A stretch of DNA of 12,272 bases. Source: Spirochaetia bacterium UBA5368 (GTDB taxonomy: Bacteria > Spirochaetota > UBA4802 > UBA5368). Made by a program: the position numbers and the translations under genes. Below, one piece after another: positions 1 to 6,017 of this stretch. Within the stretch, counting starts at the first letter, position 1. Every line of letters begins with the position of its first letter. The notes beneath the pieces are model-generated. The model ran no database searches. It was given only the letters and a program-made list of their open reading frames with translations, and was not told the DNA's origin. The stretch covers positions 37,058 through 49,329 of the forward strand of contig DHPI01000076.1 of the NCBI GenBank assembly GCA_002407865.1, written 5' to 3'.

Positions 1-714
1 CATAATCTCGGGCATCGCTCGGCGCGCTCGTTCGGCGGCCATGCTCATTTTATCGACGCTCTTGCCGCCGGCGCTTCCCTTCGTGGAATACGAAAGAAAG
101 GCAATTTTAGGGACAATGCCGAGATACTGGCGCGAAAAATACGCCACGGCTTCCGCCGACTTGCATAGCACGCTTACGCTCGGATCGGGATTCACCACAG
201 GGTCGCACAGTATAATTAAGCCGTTTTCGCCAATGGTTTCCCTGCCGGTGCTGATAATCGTAAACGACGTTATGACACCGACCCGCCTGTCCGCCCGTAT
301 AATGTTAATGCCCGCGCGAAGAATCTCCGCCGTTGTCGAGCGGATACCGCCGATGAAGCCGTCGACCTCGTTAAAACGCAGCATAAGCGCGCCGATCGTC
401 ACGGGATTACTCAGGGCTTCGTTGATTATTTCACCTTCAAGCACGCTGAGGTTTCTCGCGTTACGGTATTCTTCATGGTATCGCACATCCGATGCCGCCG
501 CAGCCGCATCGACAACGGTGATACCGCGGACTGATGATAACGACATACCGGCCGTTGAGTAAATACGGTCCCTGTTTCCAAGCAGTAACGCTTCGCCGAG
601 AAGCCCGTCAGAGATAAGACGCACTACGGCTTCAATGATTCTTTCATCATCGCCCTCGGGAAAAACGATGCGTTTCGGATTTGACCGTACTCTGTCAGCG
701 AATCTGTTACGGAT
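1..714 (-). CDS. pta: Phosphate acetyltransferase, C-terminus cut by window edge
   Basis: Pta interconverts acetyl-CoA + phosphate and acetyl phosphate + CoA in the cytoplasm, usually paired with acetate kinase. The reverse strand reads through 238 codons without a stop to base 1. It shows the family N-terminal motif VFPEGDDER (residues 17-25), a DPVVNP motif (171-176) and the PTA/PTB signature STKGSA (210-215). Short Pta proteins are about 320-340 residues, so roughly the last 90-100 are outside the window. The usual GMVSGA segment reads GFIGGI here, a mild divergence; phosphate butyryltransferase is a less likely alternative. The frame is closed by a stop at 730-732 and has no AUG, GUG or UUG before the VFPEG motif. 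I chose the AUC at 712-714 because a perfect GGAGG precedes it by 5 nt. The coaD stop lies 19 nt upstream, so the two are probably cotranscribed, joining CoA supply to CoA use. Confidence 0.88.
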   Translation of the reverse strand, partial: MRNRFADRVRSNPKRIVFPEGDDERIIEAVVRLISDGLLGEALLLGNRDRIYSTAGMSLSSVRGITVVDAAAAASDVRYHEEYRNARNLSVLEGEIINEALSNPVTIGALMLRFNEVDGFIGGIRSTTAEILRAGINIIRADRRVGVITSFTIISTGRETIGENGLIILCDPVVNPDPSVSVLCKSAEAVAYFSRQYLGIVPKIAFLSYSTKGSAGGKSVDKMSMAAERARRAMPEIM

Positions 715-724
715 ACCGGCCTCC
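712..724 (-). promoter_or_regulatory. GGAGG ribosome-binding site with probable AUC start codon of pta
   Basis: On the minus strand GGAGG (720-724) is followed by a 5-nt spacer and AUC (712-714), in frame with the conserved Pta N-terminus. The only other near-cognate codon is CUG at 724-726, which overlaps the Shine-Dalgarno itself and has none of its own. AUC initiation is rare but known in bacteria and is usually inefficient, so this would limit pta translation relative to coaD. A single-base assembly error (AUG to AUC) would also explain it. Confidence 0.6.
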
Positions 725-733
725 AGGCGTCAA

Positions 734-1219
734 TTAATTGTTCCTGGAAAACTTCTCCCGCAGCTTGTTGGTGACGAATTGGGGAACCAAAGAGGTGATA
801 TCCCCTCCATAACTTGCGGCTTCTTTGACTATATTGGAGGAGACAAATGAATACTCCGCCTTCGACATGAGAAATACCGTATCGAGTGCGGGTGCGAGTT
901 TTTTATTCATTAACGCGATCGCATATTCGTATTCAAAATCGACAAGCGCTCGTAAACCTCTTATGATAAAAGTCACGTCCTTCTCTCGGCAATAATCGAC
1001 CAGTAACCCTTCAAACGCGACAATTTCAACGTTCGCGTTTCCAGTGCAGCAGTTTCGCAGCAACTCAATCCGTTCTTCCACGGTAAAAAGAGGCTGCTTC
1101 GCGCTGTTTCTGGCAATTGCGATAATTAATTTATCGCATAAGAGCATCGCCCTTTCGATTATGTCGAGATGACCATTTGTTAACGGATCAAAAGATCCGG
1201 GATATATCCCAATTCGCAT
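734..1219 (-). CDS. coaD: Phosphopantetheine adenylyltransferase
   Basis: CoaD transfers AMP from ATP to 4'-phosphopantetheine, giving dephospho-CoA, the penultimate step of CoA synthesis; it is a cytoplasmic homohexamer in known cases. The 161-residue product has the usual family length. It carries the nucleotidyltransferase motif PGSFDPLTNGH (7-17, with the HxGH-type site ending at H17), the conserved IRGLR (86-90), and VSSNIVKE (126-133) in the place of the ISSTxxR-like motif, followed by GGD and LVP. ATG at 1219 begins directly with MRIGIYPGSF, as in the family. The nearest purine-rich site (GGAAGGA) is about 14 nt upstream, farther than usual. The gene is followed 19 nt later by pta, so an operon is likely. 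Confidence 0.95.
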   Translation of the reverse strand: MRIGIYPGSFDPLTNGHLDIIERAMLLCDKLIIAIARNSAKQPLFTVEERIELLRNCCTGNANVEIVAFEGLLVDYCREKDVTFIIRGLRALVDFEYEYAIALMNKKLAPALDTVFLMSKAEYSFVSSNIVKEAASYGGDITSLVPQFVTNKLREKFSRNN

Positions 1220-1250
1220 AACAAGTCAACCAATCCTTCCAGGCGCGAAC

Positions 1251-1278
1251 AGCTTACAGAAGTGACTAATTTTGTCAA
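1251..1278 (-). promoter_or_regulatory. Candidate promoter for coaD-pta
   Basis: On the minus strand a perfect -35 TTGACA (1273-1278) is followed after 16 nt by TAAGCT (1251-1256), a poor -10. A perfect TATAAT also sits upstream (1290-1295) but lacks a matching -35. The 110-bp gap between the nlpC-like stop and the coaD start shows no terminator-like hairpin, so readthrough from the upstream genes is also possible. Confidence 0.35.
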
Positions 1279-1329
1279 GAAATTACCCAATTATAGGAGT
1301 TTTTTGTAAATAATACAGTGGTATTGTTG

Positions 1330-1815
1330 TCAGCGGAAATACGTTACAGCGCCGGCATAGCGGCGCTTCCAGTAGGGATTGTCGAGGTCTGCGGCGGAAA
1401 CGTTTTTGCCGATTCCGGGGGCATGCAGAAAACGGCCTTCACCGGCGTAAATGCCAACGTGAGATACTTTTGTGCCGGAGTTAATAAAGAAGAATACCGG
1501 ATCGCCGGGGCGTAGCTGCCGGCGCGAAATGTCCGTGCCGCAGGCAAACTGTGCCGATGCGGTGCGTGGCAGCGAAAGCCCGTTTTTTCTGTAAACGTAC
1601 TGCACGTATCCTGAACAGTCGAATCCGCAGGGTGTGGAACCGCCGTTTCTGTAGGGAACGCCGATATATCGTTCGGCTGTTTGGAGCACCCGCCCTCTCG
1701 CGATCTCCGGAATGCGCGTGCTCCGCTGCCGCACATGCGGAGGGGAGCATGATATCGCGATGGCCGCAAGGAGGGCGCAGGCCGCGGTTAAATGGCGCTT
1801 ATAATTCGAGACCAT
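1330..1815 (-). CDS. NlpC/P60-family cell-wall peptidase, putative lipoprotein
   Basis: NlpC/P60 enzymes are cysteine peptidases that cut peptide stems of peptidoglycan (gamma-D-Glu-meso-DAP type bonds). The 161-residue product starts with a basic N-terminus, a hydrophobic stretch (residues 8-22) and a Cys at 23 in the context AIS-C, an acceptable lipobox for a relaxed spirochaete-like system. The catalytic domain follows: DCSG with nucleophile C67, SHVGIY with H119, and a third His at 131 in FLHAPG. This Spr/YafL-like core is complete, with no extra LysM or SH3 domain. A TTG at 1839 would give 8 more residues; I prefer ATG 1815 because it gives a proper signal peptide. There is no good Shine-Dalgarno, but the start lies inside the end of the upstream gene (17-nt overlap), so translational coupling is likely. 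Exact substrate is unknown. Confidence 0.87.
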   Translation of the reverse strand: MVSNYKRHLTAACALLAAIAISCSPPHVRQRSTRIPEIARGRVLQTAERYIGVPYRNGGSTPCGFDCSGYVQYVYRKNGLSLPRTASAQFACGTDISRRQLRPGDPVFFFINSGTKVSHVGIYAGEGRFLHAPGIGKNVSAADLDNPYWKRRYAGAVTYFR

Positions 1816-2362
1816 CAGTATCGATCGATAATTCGGCAAGATACGCGAAAAGCTTTTCCTTGATCGATTCCCGCTGAAATTCGTAGAAGCCGAGATCGAA
1901 TATCGGCACCTTGTATTTCATGGCTATCTTCATCGCCTGCCCGGTGCCGCCCTTCATTTTTCCTTCTTTTGTATAACAGATAACGCCTATCGAAGGGTCC
2001 TTCAAATCCTGCCCGAGGACAGTAAGCGCATAGCGAGCCTTCAAACGCTTTCCGCTATCGTTCAATGTGCTCCACGCCGGTTCGAAATCCTTCGCGATAT
2101 CGTACGCCCTGTCAGGAATGGTGTAAATGGGAGAGTTGTTCGCGTTGAATCCCCTCCATGGCAGAAAAATCATCTTTTTGCCGCCGGTAATGTCGCATCC
2201 TTTTTCAAACGCCATGCTGGCCCCCTCGGCTCCGCCGGAACGAAGCACAAAACCCTTCTTTGCCATGAATTGCGCTATAGTCTCCATCATTTCGAGTATC
2301 GGCCCGGGTGTTTCCCTTGCGCCGATTCCCGTATACGCGATTATTTTTCCGTTCGTATTCAT
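1799..2362 (-). CDS. Stand-alone SLOG/DprA-like Rossmann-fold protein (phage-type)
   Basis: This 187-residue protein belongs to the SLOG superfamily of nucleotide-binding Rossmann folds (DprA/Smf, LOG). It shows TGIGARETP (11-19), RSGGAEGAS (41-49), an LPWRGFN segment (67-73) and GGTGQAMKIA (138-147). The arrangement resembles the DprA-like proteins often encoded by phages rather than full-length DprA: there is no N-terminal SAM-like or C-terminal winged-helix part. The usual SGGAxGAD has Ser at the Asp position (residue 49). Function is not known; family members bind or process nucleotides, or sense nucleotide signals. AAGGAG (2371-2376) with an 8-nt spacer supports ATG 2362, and an extended -10 promoter lies upstream. 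The NlpC/P60 gene overlaps its end by 17 nt. No phage structural genes are nearby, so it may be a domesticated phage gene or a core gene of this lineage. Confidence 0.82.
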   Translation of the reverse strand: MNTNGKIIAYTGIGARETPGPILEMMETIAQFMAKKGFVLRSGGAEGASMAFEKGCDITGGKKMIFLPWRGFNANNSPIYTIPDRAYDIAKDFEPAWSTLNDSGKRLKARYALTVLGQDLKDPSIGVICYTKEGKMKGGTGQAMKIAMKYKVPIFDLGFYEFQRESIKEKLFAYLAELSIDTDGLEL

Positions 2363-2405
2363 TGCAATAGCTCCTTACGTTAATAGTAGTATATCCCGGA
2401 AATAG

Positions 2406-2414
2406 ATTATATCA
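2406..2414 (-). promoter_or_regulatory. Extended -10 promoter for the SLOG-NlpC unit
   Basis: The minus strand reads TGATATAAT: a perfect TATAAT (2406-2411) with a TG one base upstream, i.e. an extended -10 element. No convincing -35 is seen, which fits extended -10 promoters. Transcription would start near 2399, giving a leader of about 37 nt that contains the AAGGAG site. Confidence 0.6.
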
Positions 2415-2420
2415 ACCCCC

Positions 2421-2457
2421 CAACGCAGATTTATCTGCCGCACGACAATGCGGCGTT
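2421..2457. repeat. Clustered inverted repeats in the divergent intergenic region
   Basis: Three dyads are packed into 37 bp: an outer CAACG/CGTTG (2421-2425 and 2453-2457), an inner AGAT-TT-ATCT (2427-2436; extendable to a competing GCAGAT/ATCTGC), and GCCGCA/TGCGGC around a 6-nt loop (2437-2454). Together they could fold as a three-way junction, although the outer stem shares one base with the third. The cluster lies just upstream of the minus-strand promoter, between divergent genes, so it may be an operator; it is not followed by a T-run. Confidence 0.4.
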
Positions 2458-2547
2458 GCCACATTACACCTCTATGAGCATTATGCCAAAAGCGCGAAAA
2501 ACGTGCTGTACGTTCGCGAAATAACGGCAATCCGGCATGAATAATCA

Positions 2548-2575
2548 TTGAAAAATATATACTCTCCAGTATATC
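2548..2575 (+). promoter_or_regulatory. Candidate promoter with inverted repeat for the PEGA operon
   Basis: TTGAAA (2548-2553) is followed after 16 nt by TATATC (2570-2575), a fair -35 with a weak -10. A 7-bp inverted repeat, ATATACT-CTCC-AGTATAT (2557-2574), fills the spacer and overlaps the -10, where a repressor could block polymerase. The start codon at 2618 is preceded by GGAG (2609-2612) with a 5-nt spacer. Confidence 0.4.
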
Positions 2576-2617
2576 TGTTATGCATATCGGTAAACCCAAG
2601 TATTAAATGGAGTCATA

Positions 2618-3880
2618 ATGAGAAAAAGAGTGCTGATTATTTGTGTCGCTTTATTTTTTGCACACTATGCGGCGGTTTCAGCGGCGCAGCGTACTGTGGC
2701 GGTTATGAATTTTACAAATCATACGGGCGACAGGGGATTGGGCGAACTATCCCGTTCCATACCAGAAGCGCTGTCGGCCACGATGATGCAATCGGGCGAT
2801 GTCAATGTCGTGGAGCGCGCTCAGCTTGGAAGGCTGCTTGATGAAATTGCCCTCGAGCAGACAGGTATCTTTGACGAGCGCAAGGTGTCGCGCGCCGGGA
2901 AACTTTCAAGCGCGGACGTGCTGATATTAGGCTCGTACAGCGGATCTGCGTCGGATATTGTGCTTACCATAAAAGCCGTCGATGTCGCGACAGGAACAAT
3001 ACTTGACGGGCGCGTCTTCAGGGCGCCGCTCGACAGGCTTATGGAAATGAGCGCCCAGGCCGGGCTGGCTATGGCGTCTATAATCTCGGGCAAAAATCTC
3101 GGAACAGTCACGATCACGTCCACGCCGAGCGAGGTGGATGTCTATATCGACGGCCGGCTCGCGGGGAAATCGCCGATTGTCGAATATAAAATAGCCGAGG
3201 GAAAACACCGTATACGAGTGACAAAAACCGGCTATCTCGAAGCGGAAACAACGCTCAACGTAAAACGCGGCAGGGATGCGTCATGGTCGCCCTACCTGCC
3301 GAACGAAAAGCTGCGCAGCTATTCGTGTATCGCGCTTGGTGTCGCGTATTTCATGCCGACATCGACGGATGTTAAAAACGCGCCGCTGTATACCTTTATG
3401 TACGGCCACTCATACAGCGGCCTGACGCTTGCGGCCGAGGCCGGCTATGGCAAAATAGACCACAGCCAGGAGCTGCATTTCCCTGGATGGAACGTGACAC
3501 AGAACCGCTATTATAGCACATACACACTCTTCGGTCATATTTCGTATGTGCTCTTTCCCAACTGGCTTGTTTTTCAGCCCTACGCGGGCGTCATGGCGGG
3601 GGGCATATTCATCACCGATTATCGCAAAAAAGCAACGGCGGAGGACAACGAGGAAAAGATGCTGTATCAGAAACGTTTTTCGATGGGCATCAAGGCAGGG
3701 GCGTGCATTATTCCCTATTCGAAAGTCAGCCTCTTTGTCGAGGGGCGTTTTTACGTAACGCCGAAGAAGCTGCAGCGCGAGGTGTTCGAGGGCGGTATTT
3801 TAGGAGAATCGTCGCACATGACGGAATATTATTTTAACGCCTTTTCCATCGGCGGCGGCGTACGGTACAGGTTTGACTAA
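2618..3880 (+). CDS. Secreted CsgG-like/PEGA/beta-barrel outer-membrane protein
   Basis: This 420-residue exported protein appears to join three parts. Residues 1-23 are a signal peptide, probably cut after AVSAA. Residues 24-158 resemble the CsgG/FlgO-type fold (VAVMNFTN, then a VERAQL segment and ADVLILGSYSG), a family that assembles at the outer membrane. Residues 162-220 are a PEGA domain, with the pattern of a beta-rich stretch, VYIDG, P, then G-H-I-V, G-Y and ending in TLNV. Residues 232-420 alternate polar and aromatic strands and finish with GGGVRYRFD, as expected for a small beta-barrel with a near-terminal Phe. Seen: the segments and the signal peptide. Inferred: the periplasmic-to-outer-membrane topology. 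The first gene of a two-gene operon, it is followed 13 nt later by a small exported protein. Substrate or partner is unknown. Confidence 0.8.
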   Translation: MRKRVLIICVALFFAHYAAVSAAQRTVAVMNFTNHTGDRGLGELSRSIPEALSATMMQSGDVNVVERAQLGRLLDEIALEQTGIFDERKVSRAGKLSSADVLILGSYSGSASDIVLTIKAVDVATGTILDGRVFRAPLDRLMEMSAQAGLAMASIISGKNLGTVTITSTPSEVDVYIDGRLAGKSPIVEYKIAEGKHRIRVTKTGYLEAETTLNVKRGRDASWSPYLPNEKLRSYSCIALGVAYFMPTSTDVKNAPLYTFMYGHSYSGLTLAAEAGYGKIDHSQELHFPGWNVTQNRYYSTYTLFGHISYVLFPNWLVFQPYAGVMAGGIFITDYRKKATAEDNEEKMLYQKRFSMGIKAGACIIPYSKVSLFVEGRFYVTPKKLQREVFEGGILGESSHMTEYYFNAFSIGGGVRYRFD

Positions 3881-3893
3881 GGAGGATATTGCA

Positions 3894-4355
3894 ATGAAGC
3901 GATTAATAATGAAGAATATATGCCTTGCACTCCCGATAGTTTTTGCGCTATGCGCAATGCGCTGTGCACAGGATGTCGCGGAAAGCGGCACGCCTATTTT
4001 TGACGATGTAGAGCTGGTCAGCGCGAGCTATAGCTATAGTGGTGAAACATTTACATATAGTTTTCCGGATGAAGTTGTATATATTGTGCTGGGTGTGTTT
4101 AATGCTCCAATTGAAACAGATGGAAAAATTATTACAAATATGAACAACTTAAAGGCCGGAAGTAGGACAGGGCATGCTGGTTTTTTCAGAAATTCATTAT
4201 CCAAAACAGCATTATATACTTTTTCTGGAAATGACTTTACTACTACACAATATACTACAGGAACCAACAATGGCTATTGCGCCGTATGGGGTTATGACAA
4301 ATGGGGCACATTGACACATGCGAGTAATTCGTTTTCATGTAATGTTATTCAGTGA
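3894..4355 (+). CDS. Small exported protein, putative lipoprotein, unknown function
   Basis: I do not recognise the family. The product is 153 residues from ATG 3894, chosen because a strong AAGGAGGA (3880-3887) precedes it; an upstream ATG at 3873 overlaps the previous gene and lacks such a site. It begins with a basic, hydrophobic signal-like segment and has Cys residues at the contexts FAL-C and AMR-C; neither is a standard lipobox, so lipidation is uncertain. The mature part is rich in Tyr, Thr and Ser, with a SYSYS run near its start, and looks beta-rich. Base composition changes inside the gene: the signal region is GC-rich like its neighbours, while 4081-4320 is about 37% GC by hand count (63% for 3121-3180). 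It is cotranscribed with the barrel/PEGA gene and followed by a strong terminator, so it may be a surface partner of that protein. Confidence 0.75.
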   Translation: MKRLIMKNICLALPIVFALCAMRCAQDVAESGTPIFDDVELVSASYSYSGETFTYSFPDEVVYIVLGVFNAPIETDGKIITNMNNLKAGSRTGHAGFFRNSLSKTALYTFSGNDFTTTQYTTGTNNGYCAVWGYDKWGTLTHASNSFSCNVIQ

Positions 4356-4366
4356 TGCTAAACCAT

Positions 4367-4413
4367 ACACACCGAAGGCGAGGATGCGTATCATCGCCTT
4401 CGGCGTGTATTTT
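4367..4413 (+). terminator. Rho-independent terminator of the PEGA operon
   Basis: A 15-bp stem with one A-C mismatch (4367-4381 with 4394-4408) has a 12-nt loop and is followed by ATTTT (4409-4413). It lies 11 nt after the stop of the exported-protein gene. The same hairpin sits directly after the convergent DUF3795 gene, whose stop overlaps the T-run, so it may act in both directions, though the minus-strand T tract is poor. Confidence 0.9.
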
Positions 4414-4772
4414 CAAATTGTGTATGTATTACTTCGGAGCTCTTCGAGATTGCACTTCGCGTCGAGGGTTGGCTGTTCGGAAAGAAAATAATACAGGCTG
4501 GCGCACGGGTAACCGGCGCAGTACGCGCAGCTTTCATGGTTTTTGCCGCGGGCGCATGCCCGTATTTCGCATTTACGGCAGTGCTCGAAAAGACGCATTC
4601 CCGAGCTTTTACATCCATCACAATTGATATCGTGCGGCTGTAAATTCATGTTGTAAAGTTTCGACCACAGACGCGCTATTCTGAGGCGTTCATCGTGATC
4701 GTCCGCGCGGCTTGCCATATAGACGGGGCACTCGAAACACGATATGCCGCAGTATGCAAGCATCCTGTGCAT
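4413..4772 (-). CDS. Cysteine-rich DUF3795-type protein
   Basis: The 119-residue product has 12 cysteines (8, 12, 15, 51, 54, 65, 68, 73, 82, 85, 90 and 107) in spaced sets: CGISCFEC, CDGC, CRKCEIRAC and CAYCAGYPC. This pattern and the YCGISCxxCPVY start are typical of DUF3795, a family of unknown function common in anaerobes. Metal (zinc or Fe-S) binding is an inference from the cysteines. No signal peptide is seen, so it is probably cytoplasmic. ATG 4772 has AAGGA (4780-4784) 7 nt upstream; a second ATG at 4763 would also leave the first motif intact. It is a monocistronic unit with its own promoter, which lies inside nested inverted repeats. Confidence 0.82.
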   Translation of the reverse strand: MHRMLAYCGISCFECPVYMASRADDHDERLRIARLWSKLYNMNLQPHDINCDGCKSSGMRLFEHCRKCEIRACARGKNHESCAYCAGYPCASLYYFLSEQPTLDAKCNLEELRSNTYTI

Positions 4773-4793
4773 AGAACCATCCTTCTACCGCAA

Positions 4794-4849
4794 GTGCAAA
4801 ATCCAGTAAATCCTTATAATAAATTATAATTTTTGCACGCCAGTGTCAA
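4794..4849 (-). promoter_or_regulatory. Promoter of the DUF3795 gene inside nested inverted repeats
   Basis: The minus strand has perfect hexamers TTGACA (4844-4849) and TATAAT (4823-4828) with a short 15-nt spacer. The -10 is the right half of TTATAAT-AA-ATTATAA (4814-4829), and a second, perfect 8-bp inverted repeat GTGCAAAA/TTTTGCAC (4794-4801 and 4831-4838) encloses it. A short spacer plus symmetrical elements is the layout of promoters controlled by a dimeric regulator, but no regulator gene is in the window. Confidence 0.55.
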
Positions 4850-4940
4850 CGTCAATATCACATTTATACATGTATATATGAAATTTATATATCACCATAA
4901 ATGATGGTAAACATCTTTCGTATTGTTCGGTAATAAACGC

Positions 4941-6017
4941 TTATTTCACAATTATGAATTCGACCCTTCTGTTAAGAGACCTGCCCTCTTCCGTCGCGTT
5001 GCTTGCAATCGGTTTGCTTGCCCCGTACCCGGCCACTTCAAGGGTAAAAGGATCGACGCCATTTTTTACAAGGTAGTTGCGGATGGCGAATGCCCGTTTA
5101 CGGGAAAGCGCCTGGTTAAACGATGCATCCCCCGTAAAATCGGTATGGCCTTCAATTCGAACGACAACACGTTTCTTTTTCAGTATCTCGACAATTTTAT
5201 CAAGCTCGGCATTCGACTGCGGCAGTATATCGGCTTTCGCCACCTCGAATAATATCTTATCTGTTATAAGAAGCACCTCTTCTGTATGTATTGAGTTGAA
5301 AATCGTTTTAAGGCGCTCAATTTCCTTTTCAGTAAGCGGCTCGGGATTTCCCGGCGGCTGATCGGATTTTACCAGTATTTTGTTGTGGTTTGAAAGCAAC
5401 ACCCGCTGTTCATCAAAGGCGGGATTATATACCTCGGTAATGCCGGTCATTGAATACACAATTGTCGCTATTTCGAGCTTTCTTTCTTCGGAATTTTGCG
5501 ATGTTTCGGATTGCGTAGTTTTTTTATTCGCGCTATCCCCGCCGTTGGCTACCTCCGTCAACTCGAATCCAAGCGTTGTTCCGCGAATCGCGGCGATTGT
5601 TGTATGTGTTTTGACCTCAATTTCGTGATCCTTGAAAAGCTTATCGAACTTGCCGTACGCCGAACCCTTCTGCAACTGCAACACAAGCCGTCGTATGGTA
5701 AGCGTATCAATCCTCAGCTGGCTGTCCTCAGACACGCGCACTGCCATATCTTCGGTAAACCGTATATCCATGAATGAATCAGCTTCGGTTTTTATTTCCC
5801 ATCCGTATTTAAGTTTGCTCCCGACTATCGCTGTTTTCCATTTTTCAGCAGGCGTTTCCCTGTAATAACCGTTTCCGACAGAAAATGTGATAACCGGATC
5901 CTCCAGCACAAGCATCGGAAGACGTACAAGAATTTTTTCTGTATAGAGTGCGTAGCCAAGAAACAAGGCCGCCCCCACGACACATATCAATCCTATGACA
6001 ATAATAGTTTTTTTCAT
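4941..6017 (-). CDS. Membrane-anchored FecR-domain protein fused to an OmpA-like peptidoglycan-binding domain
   Basis: The 358-residue protein has one N-terminal membrane segment (about 4-25), a FecR-type beta domain (about 45-215) with the signature THTTIAAIRGTTLGF (137-151), and a C-terminal OmpA-like domain (about 250-358). The latter shows EGHTD (289-293), LSRKRA (304-309), GYGASKPI (330-337) and NRRVEF (349-354), including the Asp and Arg that grip diaminopimelate in known OmpA domains. A Ser/Thr/Asn/Glu-rich insert (157-180) interrupts the FecR part. Typical FecR proteins regulate an ECF sigma factor; none is next to this gene, so a structural role tying the inner membrane to peptidoglycan is as likely as signalling. 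The Shine-Dalgarno is weak. No clear terminator follows. Domain calls are firm; function is inferred. Confidence 0.88.
   Translation of the reverse strand: MKKTIIVIGLICVVGAALFLGYALYTEKILVRLPMLVLEDPVITFSVGNGYYRETPAEKWKTAIVGSKLKYGWEIKTEADSFMDIRFTEDMAVRVSEDSQLRIDTLTIRRLVLQLQKGSAYGKFDKLFKDHEIEVKTHTTIAAIRGTTLGFELTEVANGGDSANKKTTQSETSQNSEERKLEIATIVYSMTGITEVYNPAFDEQRVLLSNHNKILVKSDQPPGNPEPLTEKEIERLKTIFNSIHTEEVLLITDKILFEVAKADILPQSNAELDKIVEILKKKRVVVRIEGHTDFTGDASFNQALSRKRAFAIRNYLVKNGVDPFTLEVAGYGASKPIASNATEEGRSLNRRVEFIIVK

Noticed and set aside
41..562. A 173-codon open frame on the plus strand
   Set aside because: It lies opposite the pta frame, which has clear family motifs along its full length. It has no recognisable product of its own.
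1344..1769. Alternative frames on both strands across the NlpC/P60 gene
   Set aside because: They are overlapping frames in GC-rich DNA. The NlpC/P60 frame has a signal peptide and a complete catalytic triad.
2375..2599. A 74-codon minus-strand frame in the divergent intergenic region
   Set aside because: It covers both promoters and the hairpin cluster, lacks a ribosome-binding site and resembles no protein.
4861..4880. A near-palindrome around TATACATGTATA as terminator of the FecR-OmpA gene
   Set aside because: It is AT-only, with no T-run after it, so it does not look like a rho-independent terminator.
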